Origin: an uncultured Desulfobulbaceae bacterium
GTDB taxonomy: Bacteria > Desulfobacterota > Desulfobulbia > Desulfobulbales > BM004
Assembly (NCBI GenBank): GCA_945787325.1
Contig: CALZHP010000014.1
Span: 1-44,512, forward strand
Reading direction: 5' to 3'
DNA: 44,512 bases
The stretch's first letter is position 1. The number at the start of each line of letters is the position of its first letter. The translations under genes were made by a program, and so were the position numbers. Under the pieces are notes generated by a model. That model was not told where the DNA came from and did no database searches. It saw only the letters and a list, made by a program, of their open reading frames with translations. This document shows, one piece after another, positions 16,580 through 25,212 of the stretch.

Positions 16580-18478
16580 ATGACAGATAATAAAAACGAA
16601 TATGATGTACTGGTGATAGGAGCCGGTCACGCAGGTTGTGAAGCAGCTCTTGCTGCTGCCCGCATGGGATACCGGACAGTGATCACCGTTATAAATGTCG
16701 ATACCATCGGTGCAATGTCCTGTAATCCAGCTGTCGGCGGCCTTGCCAAGGGCCACCTTGTGAAGGAGATTGATGCACTTGGTGGAGAAATGGCCAAGAA
16801 TATTGATGCAACCGGCATCCAGTTTAGGCGACTCAATACAAGCAAAGGCCCGGCAGTCTGGTCATCGAGAGCCCAGGCAGACCAATTGCTGTATCGTTCG
16901 CGAATGAAATCTGTTCTCGAGAAACAGGAAGGCCTCGAAATAAGACAGACAGTGGTTGACAGAATTCTGCTTGATGAAAAAGATAAGAGTGTTGCTGGAG
17001 TTGTCACTTCTCTTGATGAAGTGCTCCATGTCAAAGCCGTAGTGGTTGCAACCGGTACATTCCTGAGGGGGCTGATTCATATCGGGCTCAAGAATTTTCC
17101 GGCCGGACGCATGGGTGATCCACCATCTACCAAGCTTTCTCAATGGTTTGCGGAGACAGGTTTTACCCTGGGGCGCATGAAGACAGGTACACCTCCAAGA
17201 CTTGACGGGCAAACAATTGACTACTCTGATCTGGAGCCCCAATATGGGGATGAGCCTGCCAACTTTTTTTCTTTTTCCAGTGCTGAAAAATATCCTGCTG
17301 GCAACAATAATCTGCGGCAGGTTCCCTGCCACATTACACACACAAACACTCGTACGCATGACAATATTAGGGGCGGGATAGATCGGTCGCCAATGTACTC
17401 AGGCATTATAGAAGGGGTGGGCGCCAGGTATTGTCCCTCTATTGAAGACAAGGTTATGCGCTTTGCCGACAAGGACAGGCACCAAATATTCCTGGAGCCG
17501 GTTGGGATAGATACATTTGAAGTATATCCCAACGGAGTTTCCACCAGCCTTCCTCTTGATGTACAAATTTCCATGCTGCGCAGCATTAAGGGCCTGGAAA
17601 ATGTAAACATTATCAGGCCGGGTTATGCCATAGAGTACGACTATGTTGATCCCCTGGAGCTTAAATCGTCGCTGGAAACAAAAAGAGTTAAGGGGCTTTT
17701 CCTTGCCGGCCAGATTAATGGGACTTCCGGTTATGAGGAGGCAGCAGCCCAAGGGCTCATCGCCGGAATCAATGCTGTCCAGTATATTCGACGTGACGAG
17801 CCATTGATTCTGGATCGTTCCCAGGCGTACACCGGCGTATTAATAGACGACCTTATAACCAGTGGGACAAAGGAACCATACCGCCTGTTCACTTCCCGGG
17901 CAGAATACAGGCTTCTTTTACGTGAAGATAATGCCGACCTTCGCCTGCGGGAAACAGGGTACAAACTTGGTCTGGTGGACAAGAAGACATACTCTGCCTT
18001 TGAGAAAAAAAGAATGGACATTGATTCAGTTATTGAGAGGCTGAAGAGTATTACAGTCAAACCCGGTGAAGAAATCAATTCACGCCTTGATTCCCTGGGA
18101 AGCACCCCCCTGAAACAACAGGCTGCATTGACAGACTTATTACGCCGGCCGGAATTAACCTTTGATGATCTTGGCCCGTTGGCCGGAGTGGAGCTTGATG
18201 CTGCACAAAATATCATGCATGAAGTGCAGTTGCAGGTTAAATATCAAGGGTATATAGATAGACAAAACGAACAGGTGGAGCGATTCAAGAAGATGGAATC
18301 AGTTGCATTGCCGGAAAATATTCAATACCATGGGTTGGCCGGCCTTTCTAATGAAGTTGTTGAAAAGCTTGACAAGATAATACCCATGTCTTTGGGGCAG
18401 GCATCCCGAATTTCAGGAGTAACTCCAGCAGCAATCTCCGCCCTGCAGATTCATCTGAAAAAAGAGAAGTTGATTTAA
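16580..18478 (+). CDS. mnmG: tRNA uridine-5-carboxymethylaminomethyl modification enzyme MnmG
   Basis: A 632-residue FAD-dependent partner of MnmE in modifying U34 of tRNA. The N-terminal FAD motif is [17 protein letters not shown]. The conserved [31 protein letters not shown] (with the PPR loop) and [19 protein letters not shown] follow, with a C-terminal helical region ending [14 protein letters not shown]. Length and motifs are standard. In many bacteria mnmG follows mnmE directly. Here the two lie about 4.4 kb apart on opposite strands, either side of the rpmH block. Confidence 0.97.
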   Translation: MTDNKNEYDVLVIGAGHAGCEAALAAARMGYRTVITVINVDTIGAMSCNPAVGGLAKGHLVKEIDALGGEMAKNIDATGIQFRRLNTSKGPAVWSSRAQADQLLYRSRMKSVLEKQEGLEIRQTVVDRILLDEKDKSVAGVVTSLDEVLHVKAVVVATGTFLRGLIHIGLKNFPAGRMGDPPSTKLSQWFAETGFTLGRMKTGTPPRLDGQTIDYSDLEPQYGDEPANFFSFSSAEKYPAGNNNLRQVPCHITHTNTRTHDNIRGGIDRSPMYSGIIEGVGARYCPSIEDKVMRFADKDRHQIFLEPVGIDTFEVYPNGVSTSLPLDVQISMLRSIKGLENVNIIRPGYAIEYDYVDPLELKSSLETKRVKGLFLAGQINGTSGYEEAAAQGLIAGINAVQYIRRDEPLILDRSQAYTGVLIDDLITSGTKEPYRLFTSRAEYRLLLREDNADLRLRETGYKLGLVDKKTYSAFEKKRMDIDSVIERLKSITVKPGEEINSRLDSLGSTPLKQQAALTDLLRRPELTFDDLGPLAGVELDAAQNIMHEVQLQVKYQGYIDRQNEQVERFKKMESVALPENIQYHGLAGLSNEVVEKLDKIIPMSLGQASRISGVTPAAISALQIHLKKEKLI

Positions 18479-18482
18479 AAAA

Positions 18483-18512
18483 GGCGTAAGGTATATGGCT
18501 TGGGGCGTAAGG
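18483..18512. repeat. Short direct repeat GGCGTAAGG x2
   Basis: GGCGTAAGG occurs at 18483-18491 and 18504-18512 in the mnmG-lgt spacer, 21 bases apart. The rest of the spacer is AT-rich and holds no gene. Significance is doubtful. Confidence 0.4.
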
Positions 18513-18607
18513 CTAAATGATCGAGTTGATTGTTCAAAATGTTCTGTTTAATTATTTTCCTGAGCCCTTAAATATTCATTATTCACTTTTCATTATTCAA
18601 TTACAAA

Positions 18608-19414
18608 GTGCTCTCCTATCCACAAATTGACCCGGTGATTTTCAAACTAGGCCCACTTCAGGTGCGTTGGTATGGTCTGATGTATGTCCTGGGTTTTGTA
18701 GCATCATATATGCTGGTGCAGTATCAGATTAAGAAATTTAATCTGACCAAATTAGCCGAGCATTTTGAAAACCTGAACCTTATTTTGATTATCTGCCTTA
18801 TTGCAGGCGGTCGTCTGGGATATGTAGTTTTTTATAATCTTTCATATTATCTGCAGCATCCAGTCGAAATTCTGGCCACCTGGCAGGGGGGGATGTCTTT
18901 TCATGGAGCCCTGATCGGTCTGATAGCAGGTGGTTACATCTTTTGTAGACGTAACGCACTTAATTTTTGGGAAACGGCGGACGTTTATATAGTGACTACG
19001 CCAATTGGACTTGGTCTGGGTCGAATTGGAAATTTTATTAATGCCGAGCTTTTCGGTCGAGTTTCTGATGTGCCATGGGCAATGATATTTCCAGGCGGCG
19101 GGCCGTTGCCGAGGCATCCGTCCCAGCTCTATGAAGCTATGCTGGAGGGTGTTTTACTCTTTGTTATTCTCTGGTTTCTTAAAGGTTACACACATGGTGC
19201 TAAAAGATGGCCACATGGTGCTATGCTCAGTGTTTTCCTCATCTGTTACGGAATATTTCGTTATTTTGTGGAGTTGTTTCGTGAGCCGGATACACATCTT
19301 GGTTTCGTGTTAGCATCCTTCACCATGGGTCAGATCCTCAGTGGATTAATGATTCTTGCCGGGTGCATCCTCTTAGCCTGGCGGTGGAAATCTGATAATA
19401 AAGTCTCTGCTTAA
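18608..19414 (+). CDS. lgt: Prolipoprotein diacylglyceryl transferase
   Basis: Transfers diacylglycerol from phosphatidylglycerol to the lipobox Cys of prolipoproteins in the inner membrane. Typical features are YPQIDPVIFKLGPLQVRWYG at the N-terminus, then GGRLGYVVFYN, and GGMSFHGALIG (catalytic His region). The Lgt signature GRIGNFINAELFGR and PRHPSQLYEA follow. About seven TM helices and 268 residues are normal. The start is a GTG with no clear Shine-Dalgarno; no better start keeps the YPQIDP motif. It supplies the modification needed by the lipoprotein at 25683-26099. Confidence 0.95.
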   Translation: MLSYPQIDPVIFKLGPLQVRWYGLMYVLGFVASYMLVQYQIKKFNLTKLAEHFENLNLILIICLIAGGRLGYVVFYNLSYYLQHPVEILATWQGGMSFHGALIGLIAGGYIFCRRNALNFWETADVYIVTTPIGLGLGRIGNFINAELFGRVSDVPWAMIFPGGGPLPRHPSQLYEAMLEGVLLFVILWFLKGYTHGAKRWPHGAMLSVFLICYGIFRYFVELFREPDTHLGFVLASFTMGQILSGLMILAGCILLAWRWKSDNKVSA

Positions 19415-19418
19415 ACCC

Positions 19419-20867
19419 TCACTCAAACTCTAGGCTGACCGGGCAATGGTCGGAACCTTCTATTTCATTCAGGATTTCCGCATTCCGGACCCGTTTTTCA
19501 CTTTTCCTGTCGACACAGAAATAGTCAATACGCCAGCCGATATTTCTGGCGCGGGCGTTGAAACGATAACTCCACCAGGTGTAGTTGTCCGGGTCCTTGT
19601 TGAATTTTCTGAAAGTATCTATGTAGCCGTTTCCGATAAATTCATCCATCCAGGCGCGTTCCTCGGCAGTATACCCTGGATTTTTTTCGTTGGTTTTTGG
19701 GTTCTTCAAGTCAACCGGCTTGTGAGCTACATTATAGTCACCGCAAATGACCACGGATTTATCTTGTGCAAGATCATTGACAAAAGCCAGAAACTGGCGA
19801 TTAAAATCAAGTTTATAATCCATTCTGGTTAAACCGTGCTGGGCATTGGGAAAGTAAACATTGATAAAATAAAAATCAGCAAATTCCAGGGTAAGTACTC
19901 GGCCCTCCTGATCATATTCCTCAGTTCCAATGCCATTGATGACATTGAGCGGCGGCTTTCGGCTGTAAACGGCTACGCCGGCATAACCTTTGCGCACAGC
20001 CGGGTTCCAATACGAATGATAGCCGTTGATCTCTTTTAATGCTGTTGACAATTGATCGGGATGGGCCTTTATTTCCTGCAGGGCGATGATATCCGCATCG
20101 AGGTCCCGAACGATATCGGTAAAGCCTTTCTTTTCGACGGCACGTAAACCATTGACATTCCACGAGATAAAACGTTGCATATTTTGAGATTGTTTCTTTT
20201 TTGTTTTGTTGGGCAATCGGCGGGGAGTAACCCCGATTTTAGGACAATCGGCGGTAAGTATACAGCGGTCGCAATGAGGCGCCAATGGTTTGCAGGTTCC
20301 CTGGCCGAAGGCAACAAGCAGAGAATTTATGCGGATCCAATATTTTTCCGGCAATTTTTTCCGCAGGGCCATTTCTGTTTCCAGGGGTGTCTTGGTCTTG
20401 ACATATCCCCAGATATTCATGATGCGGTGAACATGGGTGTCAACACATATGGCCGGTTTATTGAAAGCCACCGAGACCACCAGATTGGCAGTTTTGCGAC
20501 CGACACCCGGAAGTTTAGTGAGTGGTTCAACTTCGGTTGGGATTTCATTATTAAACTTTTCCTTTAGAACCGATGGCAACTGTTTGAGGAAGCGTGCTTT
20601 ATTTTTGTAAAAACCTACGGGATAAATGAGTTTAGTTATTTCCTGCTCTGTGAGCAGAGCCAGCTCTTTAATATTTCGTGCTTTTTTAAACAACTTTGAA
20701 GTAGCTTTTGCAGTAGTCTCGTCTTTTGTTCTTGCGGAAAGAATAGTGGCAACAAGAATCTTGAAAGGCTCTTCGGTCTGCACGGCAATAAGATCCACCA
20801 CTGGGACATTGTAGGTTTTCACTTCTTCGCTTAATAACTCAATAAATCGGTCGATATCAACGGTCAT
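19419..20867 (-). CDS. Endonuclease III - exonuclease III fusion (Nth-Xth)
   Basis: One 482-residue frame encodes two base-excision-repair enzymes. Residues 1-~215 are endonuclease III: HhH motif LPGVGRKTANLVVSVAF with catalytic Lys125, Asp143 in VDTHVHR, and a 4Fe-4S loop at Cys192/199/202/208 (C-x6-C-x2-C). Residues 230-482 are a full exonuclease III/AP endonuclease: FISWNVNGLRA, ALQEIKA, GDYNVAHKPVDL, and terminal GSDHCPVSLEF with the catalytic Asp-His. A linker of about 20 residues rich in Lys and Gln connects them. Nth removes oxidised pyrimidines and nicks the AP site; Xth cleaves AP sites and trims 3' ends. Normally these are separate genes. The stop lies 4 bases from the convergent lgt stop. 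The internal ATG (residue 230) has no visible ribosome binding site. Confidence 0.9.
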   Translation of the reverse strand: MTVDIDRFIELLSEEVKTYNVPVVDLIAVQTEEPFKILVATILSARTKDETTAKATSKLFKKARNIKELALLTEQEITKLIYPVGFYKNKARFLKQLPSVLKEKFNNEIPTEVEPLTKLPGVGRKTANLVVSVAFNKPAICVDTHVHRIMNIWGYVKTKTPLETEMALRKKLPEKYWIRINSLLVAFGQGTCKPLAPHCDRCILTADCPKIGVTPRRLPNKTKKKQSQNMQRFISWNVNGLRAVEKKGFTDIVRDLDADIIALQEIKAHPDQLSTALKEINGYHSYWNPAVRKGYAGVAVYSRKPPLNVINGIGTEEYDQEGRVLTLEFADFYFINVYFPNAQHGLTRMDYKLDFNRQFLAFVNDLAQDKSVVICGDYNVAHKPVDLKNPKTNEKNPGYTAEERAWMDEFIGNGYIDTFRKFNKDPDNYTWWSYRFNARARNIGWRIDYFCVDRKSEKRVRNAEILNEIEGSDHCPVSLEFE

Positions 20868-20916
20868 TTTATAATCCTTTCGCCTTATATCCTTGATATT
20901 TCATGAAATATGCAGG

Positions 20917-21816
20917 CTATAAAAATTGGATGATATATCTTCCCGCCACCAGCACCATAATTATGCCGAGAATTAATTTAATAAGATGCTCTGGTACATA
21001 TCTCTGGCATTTCGCGCCAAAGTACATGCCCAGCAAACCTCCAATGCCGAAAAGAATACCAAGCAGCCAGTCAGGCGGCACCGTTTGGCCGTTATTGATC
21101 GGAATTGTGCTGTAAAATATTACGCCAGCAACCGATGTAATAAAGGTTCCGAACAACGCCGGTCCGGCAACGGCATAGACTGGAATATTCAGGATACTTA
21201 CACAGAACGGCGCAATAATCGCCCCGCCGCCAATACCATAGACACCGCCGATAATACCGACCACAAAAGTCAGGGAAGCCAGGGCCGGGATACTGAATGA
21301 GACCCTTTTGCCGCTGAAATCGAACTCCATGCGCCGTATGTTCCAGGTGACATTACTCACCGAAAAAGAGGGTTGAGTCTCAGGTGAAGATGGGAACGTC
21401 TTTATTTTAGTGATACCCTGGAAAAGACGAATGCCGATATACAACAGCACAACACCCACAAATAATTTGAAAACCCTAGGGTCCGGAAGATATATAACTC
21501 TGAAGTAATAACCAAGCAAAACTCCCGGTAATGTTCCCATAGTAATACAGGCAGCAAGCGGCCAGACCATACGCTGTTCACGAATATACCGGAGTATACC
21601 GCCTGGGGTTCCGACTATATTATAGAGAAAGTTTGTAGAACTTACTGAAGGGCTGGTAAAGCCCAGAACGCTCATCTGGAAGGGCATAATAAGAAAGGCC
21701 CCGGAAACGCCGGCCATAGAAGTGAAAAAAGAGATCACAAAGGCCACCAGTGGCGGGACAAATAAATAGGTTTCAACTCCGGAAACAGAGAAGACAATTT
21801 TGAACGTATCCAACAT
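20917..21816 (-). CDS. TauE/SafE-family permease
   Basis: A 299-residue membrane protein with about eight hydrophobic segments. It has the two-fold TauE/SafE organisation: FFTSMAGVSGAFLIMPFQMS in the first half and GIIGGVYGIGGGAIIAPFCV in the second half. A hydrophilic cytoplasmic loop of ~60 residues lies in the middle. The family includes sulfite, sulfoacetate and other small organic or sulfur anion exporters. Substrate cannot be read from sequence; in a sulfur-metabolising bacterium sulfite or thiosulfate is plausible. It is divergent from a second TauE/SafE gene across a ~410-base intergenic region. Confidence 0.85.
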   Translation of the reverse strand: MLDTFKIVFSVSGVETYLFVPPLVAFVISFFTSMAGVSGAFLIMPFQMSVLGFTSPSVSSTNFLYNIVGTPGGILRYIREQRMVWPLAACITMGTLPGVLLGYYFRVIYLPDPRVFKLFVGVVLLYIGIRLFQGITKIKTFPSSPETQPSFSVSNVTWNIRRMEFDFSGKRVSFSIPALASLTFVVGIIGGVYGIGGGAIIAPFCVSILNIPVYAVAGPALFGTFITSVAGVIFYSTIPINNGQTVPPDWLLGILFGIGGLLGMYFGAKCQRYVPEHLIKLILGIIMVLVAGRYIIQFL

Positions 21817-22226
21817 ATCACTTTTCCAGAACAGCTAACATTGCATTGAAGTTTATAGACTTCTATTTAATAAATAACTTTAAACAATTTATATGTCCTT
21901 CCAGAAATGGAATGACATATCCATATCTACCATTATGAGTAAAAACTTTACAATAATTCCATTTTGTAAAGATTAAGTTGATGCAGTTAATGAGTTTTTT
22001 TTTATTTCTCGCTTGCATTCTCCGTGAGAGAGCATTATGAATAGCCACTCATTGGATGTGCTAATATTTTTGTGTTTTTAACACTATACCACATATATAC
22101 GTGTTTTATTTATTTTGAATTTGACAAGTACCATCTGATATCTTTGAAAATATCAATAGATTAAAAGTGGTTGCTGAAAAAAAGTTAAATTCAATACATT
22201 CAAAGATTTTAGGAGAGGAGGGAAGG
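21817..22226. other. Gene-free divergent promoter region
   Basis: About 410 AT-rich bases between two divergent TauE/SafE genes. No ORF is convincing. The one structural feature is CTTTACAA (21946-21953) with TTGTAAAG (21964-21971), an inverted repeat with 10-base spacing that could be an operator. TTGACA at 22121-22126 could be a -35 element, but no good -10 lies at the right distance. Confidence 0.4.
21946..21971. promoter_or_regulatory. Possible operator: 8-bp inverted repeat
   Basis: CTTTACAA-N10-TTGTAAAG is a perfect dyad with half-site spacing of about two helical turns, placed between divergent transporter genes. It could bind a dimeric regulator, but AT-rich DNA produces such dyads by chance. 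Confidence 0.3.
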
Positions 22227-23210
22227 ATGATGTTGAAAAAAATGTTTGGGAAGGTTGGAGGGATTTATGTGTTCCTTCTGTGTTCTCTGACCTTAAGCCC
22301 TGTGTGGGCCCTGGCCAGTGAAGTTTCAGCGGCATCACCGGTTCCGGTCGTTGACGGTGCGGATTGGTGGAAATGGCCGGTGATTCTGCTTGTTGTCACA
22401 TTCATAATGGGAATTATCGCCGTACTCGGAGGTGTTGGCGGCGGTGTGTTATTTGTACCAATAATCAGCGGTTTTTTTCCTTTTCACTTGGACTTTGTTC
22501 GCGGTACAGGCCTTCTCGTGGCACTTTCAGGGGCGCTTGCAGCAGGTCCAGGGCTTTTAAAGGCAAATCTTGCCAGTCTCAGGCTTGCTTTGCCGGTTGC
22601 ACTCATTGCCTCCACAATGGCGATAGTTGGCGCTATGGTAGGTCTTGCTCTGCCAACGCATATTGTACAGTTATGCCTCGGAGGAACTATCCTCGGTATA
22701 GTTGCTATTATGCTGACCGCTAAAAAATCAGAAGTGCCAGAAGTCCCTCAGGCCGACAATCTTTCATCGGCTCTCAGGATTTGTGGTATATATACTGAGG
22801 CTAGCACGAATCAGGAAATAAACTGGAAAGTTCACCGTACGCCAGCAGGTTTGTTTTCATTTATTATCATCGGCTTCATGGCCGGCATGTTCGGTCTTGG
22901 TGCGGGATGGGCCAATGTGCCTGTTCTCAACCTGATGATGGGTGCCCCTTTAAAAATCAGTGTTGCAACATCCAAATTCCTGCTATCTATCACAGATACT
23001 TCTGCTGCTTGGATTTACGTCAATAAAGGCTGCGTTATTCCAATGATGGTTGTTCCATCTCTCATTGGTATCATGCTTGGCTCTTTTGTTGGTGTCCGAC
23101 TGTTGAAAATTGCGAAGCCGACCTTCATTCGCTGGATGGTTATTGCAATTCTAGGATTTGCCGGATTAAAAGCATTGCACAAAGGCTTGACTGCCAGTGG
23201 CATTTTATAA
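22227..23210 (+). CDS. TauE/SafE-family permease with N-terminal signal sequence
   Basis: The ATG pair at 22227/22230 directly follows a purine-rich AGGAGAGGAGGGAAGG, so the GTG 60 bases upstream is rejected. The protein (~327 residues) starts with a signal-like segment (IYVFLLCSLTLSPVWALASE), then a short periplasmic stretch. The TauE/SafE fold follows with two repeats, IIAVLGGVGGGVLFVPIISG and FMAGMFGLGAGWANVPVLNL. The added signal segment is unusual compared with the divergent paralogue. It is probably an anion exporter or importer; substrate unknown. A small membrane protein follows after 26 bases with a perfect ribosome binding site, suggesting a partner. Confidence 0.83.
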   Translation: MMLKKMFGKVGGIYVFLLCSLTLSPVWALASEVSAASPVPVVDGADWWKWPVILLVVTFIMGIIAVLGGVGGGVLFVPIISGFFPFHLDFVRGTGLLVALSGALAAGPGLLKANLASLRLALPVALIASTMAIVGAMVGLALPTHIVQLCLGGTILGIVAIMLTAKKSEVPEVPQADNLSSALRICGIYTEASTNQEINWKVHRTPAGLFSFIIIGFMAGMFGLGAGWANVPVLNLMMGAPLKISVATSKFLLSITDTSAAWIYVNKGCVIPMMVVPSLIGIMLGSFVGVRLLKIAKPTFIRWMVIAILGFAGLKALHKGLTASGIL

Positions 23211-23236
23211 TAGCACGATGTAAGGAGGATTACCCA

Positions 23237-23683
23237 ATGAGTGAACATCAAATTACCAAGGAAGCAACGCAGGAACAGCTTTTATACGCAAATATTCTTG
23301 AAAAAGGCATGTTGATCGGCCTGATAATTATGTTTATCACCTTTGCTCTATATGTCTTAGGCATTGTGAAGCCGGTTATTCCGCTGGAACAGGTATCATC
23401 TTACTGGGCACAACCGGTTCATGAATATCTTGAAGCAATTAATAATAATTTCCTTCACATGGATCACCCGCCAACAGGCTGGGCATGGGTTGCCCTCATC
23501 GGCAAAGGCGACTTCTTAAACTTTTTACCAATAGCGATTCTTTCAGGTGTAACGATTGTATGTTACCTCGCTATTGTTCCTGGCCTCTTTGCCCGCAATG
23601 ACAAGGCCATGGGCATTATTACACTAGCTACTGCTGTAATATTATCATTGGCAGCAAGCGGCATCCTGGCAGTTGGCCATTAA
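23237..23683 (+). CDS. Small three-TM membrane protein, likely permease partner
   Basis: A 148-residue protein with AAGGAGG correctly placed before the ATG. Hydrophobic helices are near residues 27-47 (GLIIMFITFALYVLGIV), 92-114 and 122-142. Between the first and second is a loop with WAQPVHEYLEAINNNFLHMD and a Trp-rich stretch. It resembles the DUF1634-type proteins often encoded beside TauE permeases, but I cannot confirm family membership. It forms an operon with the upstream permease and is followed by a strong terminator, so the two probably act together. Confidence 0.75.
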   Translation: MSEHQITKEATQEQLLYANILEKGMLIGLIIMFITFALYVLGIVKPVIPLEQVSSYWAQPVHEYLEAINNNFLHMDHPPTGWAWVALIGKGDFLNFLPIAILSGVTIVCYLAIVPGLFARNDKAMGIITLATAVILSLAASGILAVGH

Positions 23684-23709
23684 TATTCTTTACGTTTAGA
23701 GAACGAATT

Positions 23710-23750
23710 AAAAGGTAATGGTTTTGTATGCATGGACCATTACCTTTTTT
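23710..23750 (+). terminator. Rho-independent terminator after the permease operon
   Basis: AAAAGGTAATGGT (23710-23722) pairs perfectly with ACCATTACCTTTT (23736-23748) around a 13-base loop, and the T-run continues to 23750. The matching A-run on the other side would make it work on the minus strand as well. Confidence 0.92.
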
Positions 23751-23975
23751 ATTTACGGATCAAAAACTAAGCGGAACACTAAAGCAGGGGGAAACCTGAA
23801 TAGAGCTTTGAATTAGTGGCAGGACTTGGCAGGAAGTAACTTCATTTCATTCATGCATATCCAATATATAAATAACTCAGAGCACTGGTAAATCAGCCTG
23901 TTTTGTATTATTGTTCTAAATATAAGTACTTTTATAAAAAACTCTCATGGTTAAAACATAGTAATGAGGCAAAAT

Positions 23976-24308
23976 ATGAGCGAAAAGAATAAAACTGCAA
24001 TTGATAAAGTTGAAGACACGATGGCCTGTACAGCTTACGCTGAAGCAGGAGAGCCTTGCCCGATAGATGGTGATGAAAAGAAAGGTGAAAAAAAAGAAAA
24101 GGGCCCGAAAGAATCAGTCGGGGACACGATGGCCTGCGCTGCTTATGCCGAAGCCGGAGAACCTTGTCCAATACATGGCGGGAAGAAGAAAGTTAAAAAA
24201 AAGGAAAAGGGTTCGAAAGAATCAGTCGAGGATACGATGGCATGTGCAGCTTTTGCTGAAGCGGGCGAGCCGTGTCCTATTGATAGTACCAAAAAAGAAA
24301 AAGACTAA
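23976..24308 (+). CDS. Small protein of three 36-residue Cys-containing repeats
   Basis: A ~110-residue soluble protein. The ATG at 23976 is chosen because GAGG lies six bases upstream; an in-frame ATG at 23964 adds four residues. The chain repeats the block VEDTMACTAYAEAGEPCPID three times (second: VGDTMACAAYAEAGEPCPIH; third: VEDTMACAAFAEAGEPCPID). Blocks are separated by 16-residue linkers dominated by Lys and Glu. Each block has two Cys (C-x9-C-P). No signal peptide or membrane segment is seen. I do not recognise a function. Two Cys per block suggest metal binding or redox switching; this is inference. It lies alone, between the permease terminator and repeat family 1. Confidence 0.8.
   Translation: MSEKNKTAIDKVEDTMACTAYAEAGEPCPIDGDEKKGEKKEKGPKESVGDTMACAAYAEAGEPCPIHGGKKKVKKKEKGSKESVEDTMACAAFAEAGEPCPIDSTKKEKD
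24009..24284 (+). repeat. Three tandem coding repeats with exact 108-base period
   Basis: Conserved 60-base blocks start at 24009, 24117 and 24225, a period of exactly 36 codons. They are separated by diverged Lys-rich linkers. The DNA of the blocks differs mostly at third positions, which suggests old duplication with selection on the protein. Confidence 0.88.
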
Positions 24309-24490
24309 CTTGATACTCGTTTTCAACTGCTACAATTAAACAACTGAAGGGAATTAGCCCGATTATTTCATGAGTAATTTTGAAAAGTTTGTATAACATC
24401 TTAATTTATCGACTGTTCCAGTAAATTGCCACAAGGTTTTTTTAAATCCAATTTGTACCAAACAGGTGAAGTATTATTTTATTCAAAATA

Positions 24491-24620
24491 ACTCACCCAA
24501 AGGGCGAGCCAATCAGGCCGAATCTACTTCGGTTCAAAGCAATTCGCATACTTCAGTATAGCGAATTGCTTTGAACCTCGTATCTTCAACCAACTTGACT
24601 CGTGAAATATCCAGTTTAGG
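24491..24620. repeat. Dispersed repeat family 1, copy 2, with 20-bp hairpin
   Basis: Homologous to 8521-8648. Its centre is a nearly perfect palindrome: the left arm 24533-24552 pairs with 24555-24575, with TC as turn and one bulged A at 24560. The outer arms TTCAAAGCAATTCGC and GCGAATTGCTTTGAA are exact complements. The right edge overlaps the last codons of the convergent carbonic anhydrase gene (stop at 24616-24618). The ~300 bases between 24308 and 24616 hold nothing else that I can see. Confidence 0.78.
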
Positions 24621-25212
24621 AAACTATTTCAACTTTCCCGCTGTCAACATCATAAACACTTGGCACAACCTGTAACCTACCTGACTGGACTAAATCAGCC
24701 AGAACCGGTTCTGATGAAGTTAACTGGTCAGCTACGCTATTTGCCAGAGCGAATACCGCATTGGTGACTGGATCCCCTTGCTTATTTCTTGTTTCATTCA
24801 CAACTGGCTTAATTTTGTTCACGATATTGGCAATATGTCCTTCCACTCCAACCCCTGATACAGTAGCCGTCACCGCTCCACACTTTGTATGACCCATTAC
24901 CATAAGCAATGGAGTATGAAGATGAGCAGCGGCATATTCGATACTGCCCAGGGCTATGTCGTCTACGATATTGCCTGCGACCCGAATAACAAAAAGGTCT
25001 CCAAGTCCCTGGTCAAATATGATTTCCGGTGGCACTCTGGAATCAGAACAGGTTAAAACAATGGCAAAAGGCTGTTGGCCCCCTGAGAGGCTTTGGCGCC
25101 GAACTGAATCCTGATGCGGGTGGGTAAGACTGGAATCAATATATCTTTTGTTGCCCTCCAGTAAATTTTGCAAAGCCTGTTTAGCATCTGGGCCATTATA
25201 AGTATCACTCAT
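24616..25212 (-). CDS. Beta-class carbonic anhydrase
   Basis: A 198-residue zinc enzyme that interconverts CO2 and bicarbonate. The zinc ligands are present: Cys and Asp of TCSDSRVPPE, and His and Cys of MVMGHTKCGAV. RVAGNIVDDIALGSIEYAA is the usual substrate-pocket segment. Length and order match cytosolic bacterial beta-carbonic anhydrases; no signal peptide is seen. GGAGGGAG precedes the ATG. It stands alone between two gene-poor stretches. Its 3' end coincides with the edge of dispersed repeat family 1. Confidence 0.95.
   Translation of the reverse strand: MSDTYNGPDAKQALQNLLEGNKRYIDSSLTHPHQDSVRRQSLSGGQQPFAIVLTCSDSRVPPEIIFDQGLGDLFVIRVAGNIVDDIALGSIEYAAAHLHTPLLMVMGHTKCGAVTATVSGVGVEGHIANIVNKIKPVVNETRNKQGDPVTNAVFALANSVADQLTSSEPVLADLVQSGRLQVVPSVYDVDSGKVEIVS

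Noticed and set aside
17221-18216. Long antisense ORFs inside mnmG, and similar antisense ORFs in other genes
   Set aside because: They mirror a strongly conserved coding frame, have no ribosome binding sites and no recognisable motifs.
20150-20240. Frameshift or lost stop creating a false Nth-Xth fusion
   Set aside because: The frame is continuous with complete domains on both sides, and one-base changes at the A-run do not produce a stop near the end of Nth.
24533-24575. Integron attC site or tRNA
   Set aside because: The palindrome lacks the attC core GTTRRRY/RYYYAAC arrangement and has no tRNA cloverleaf; no integrase or cassette is nearby.
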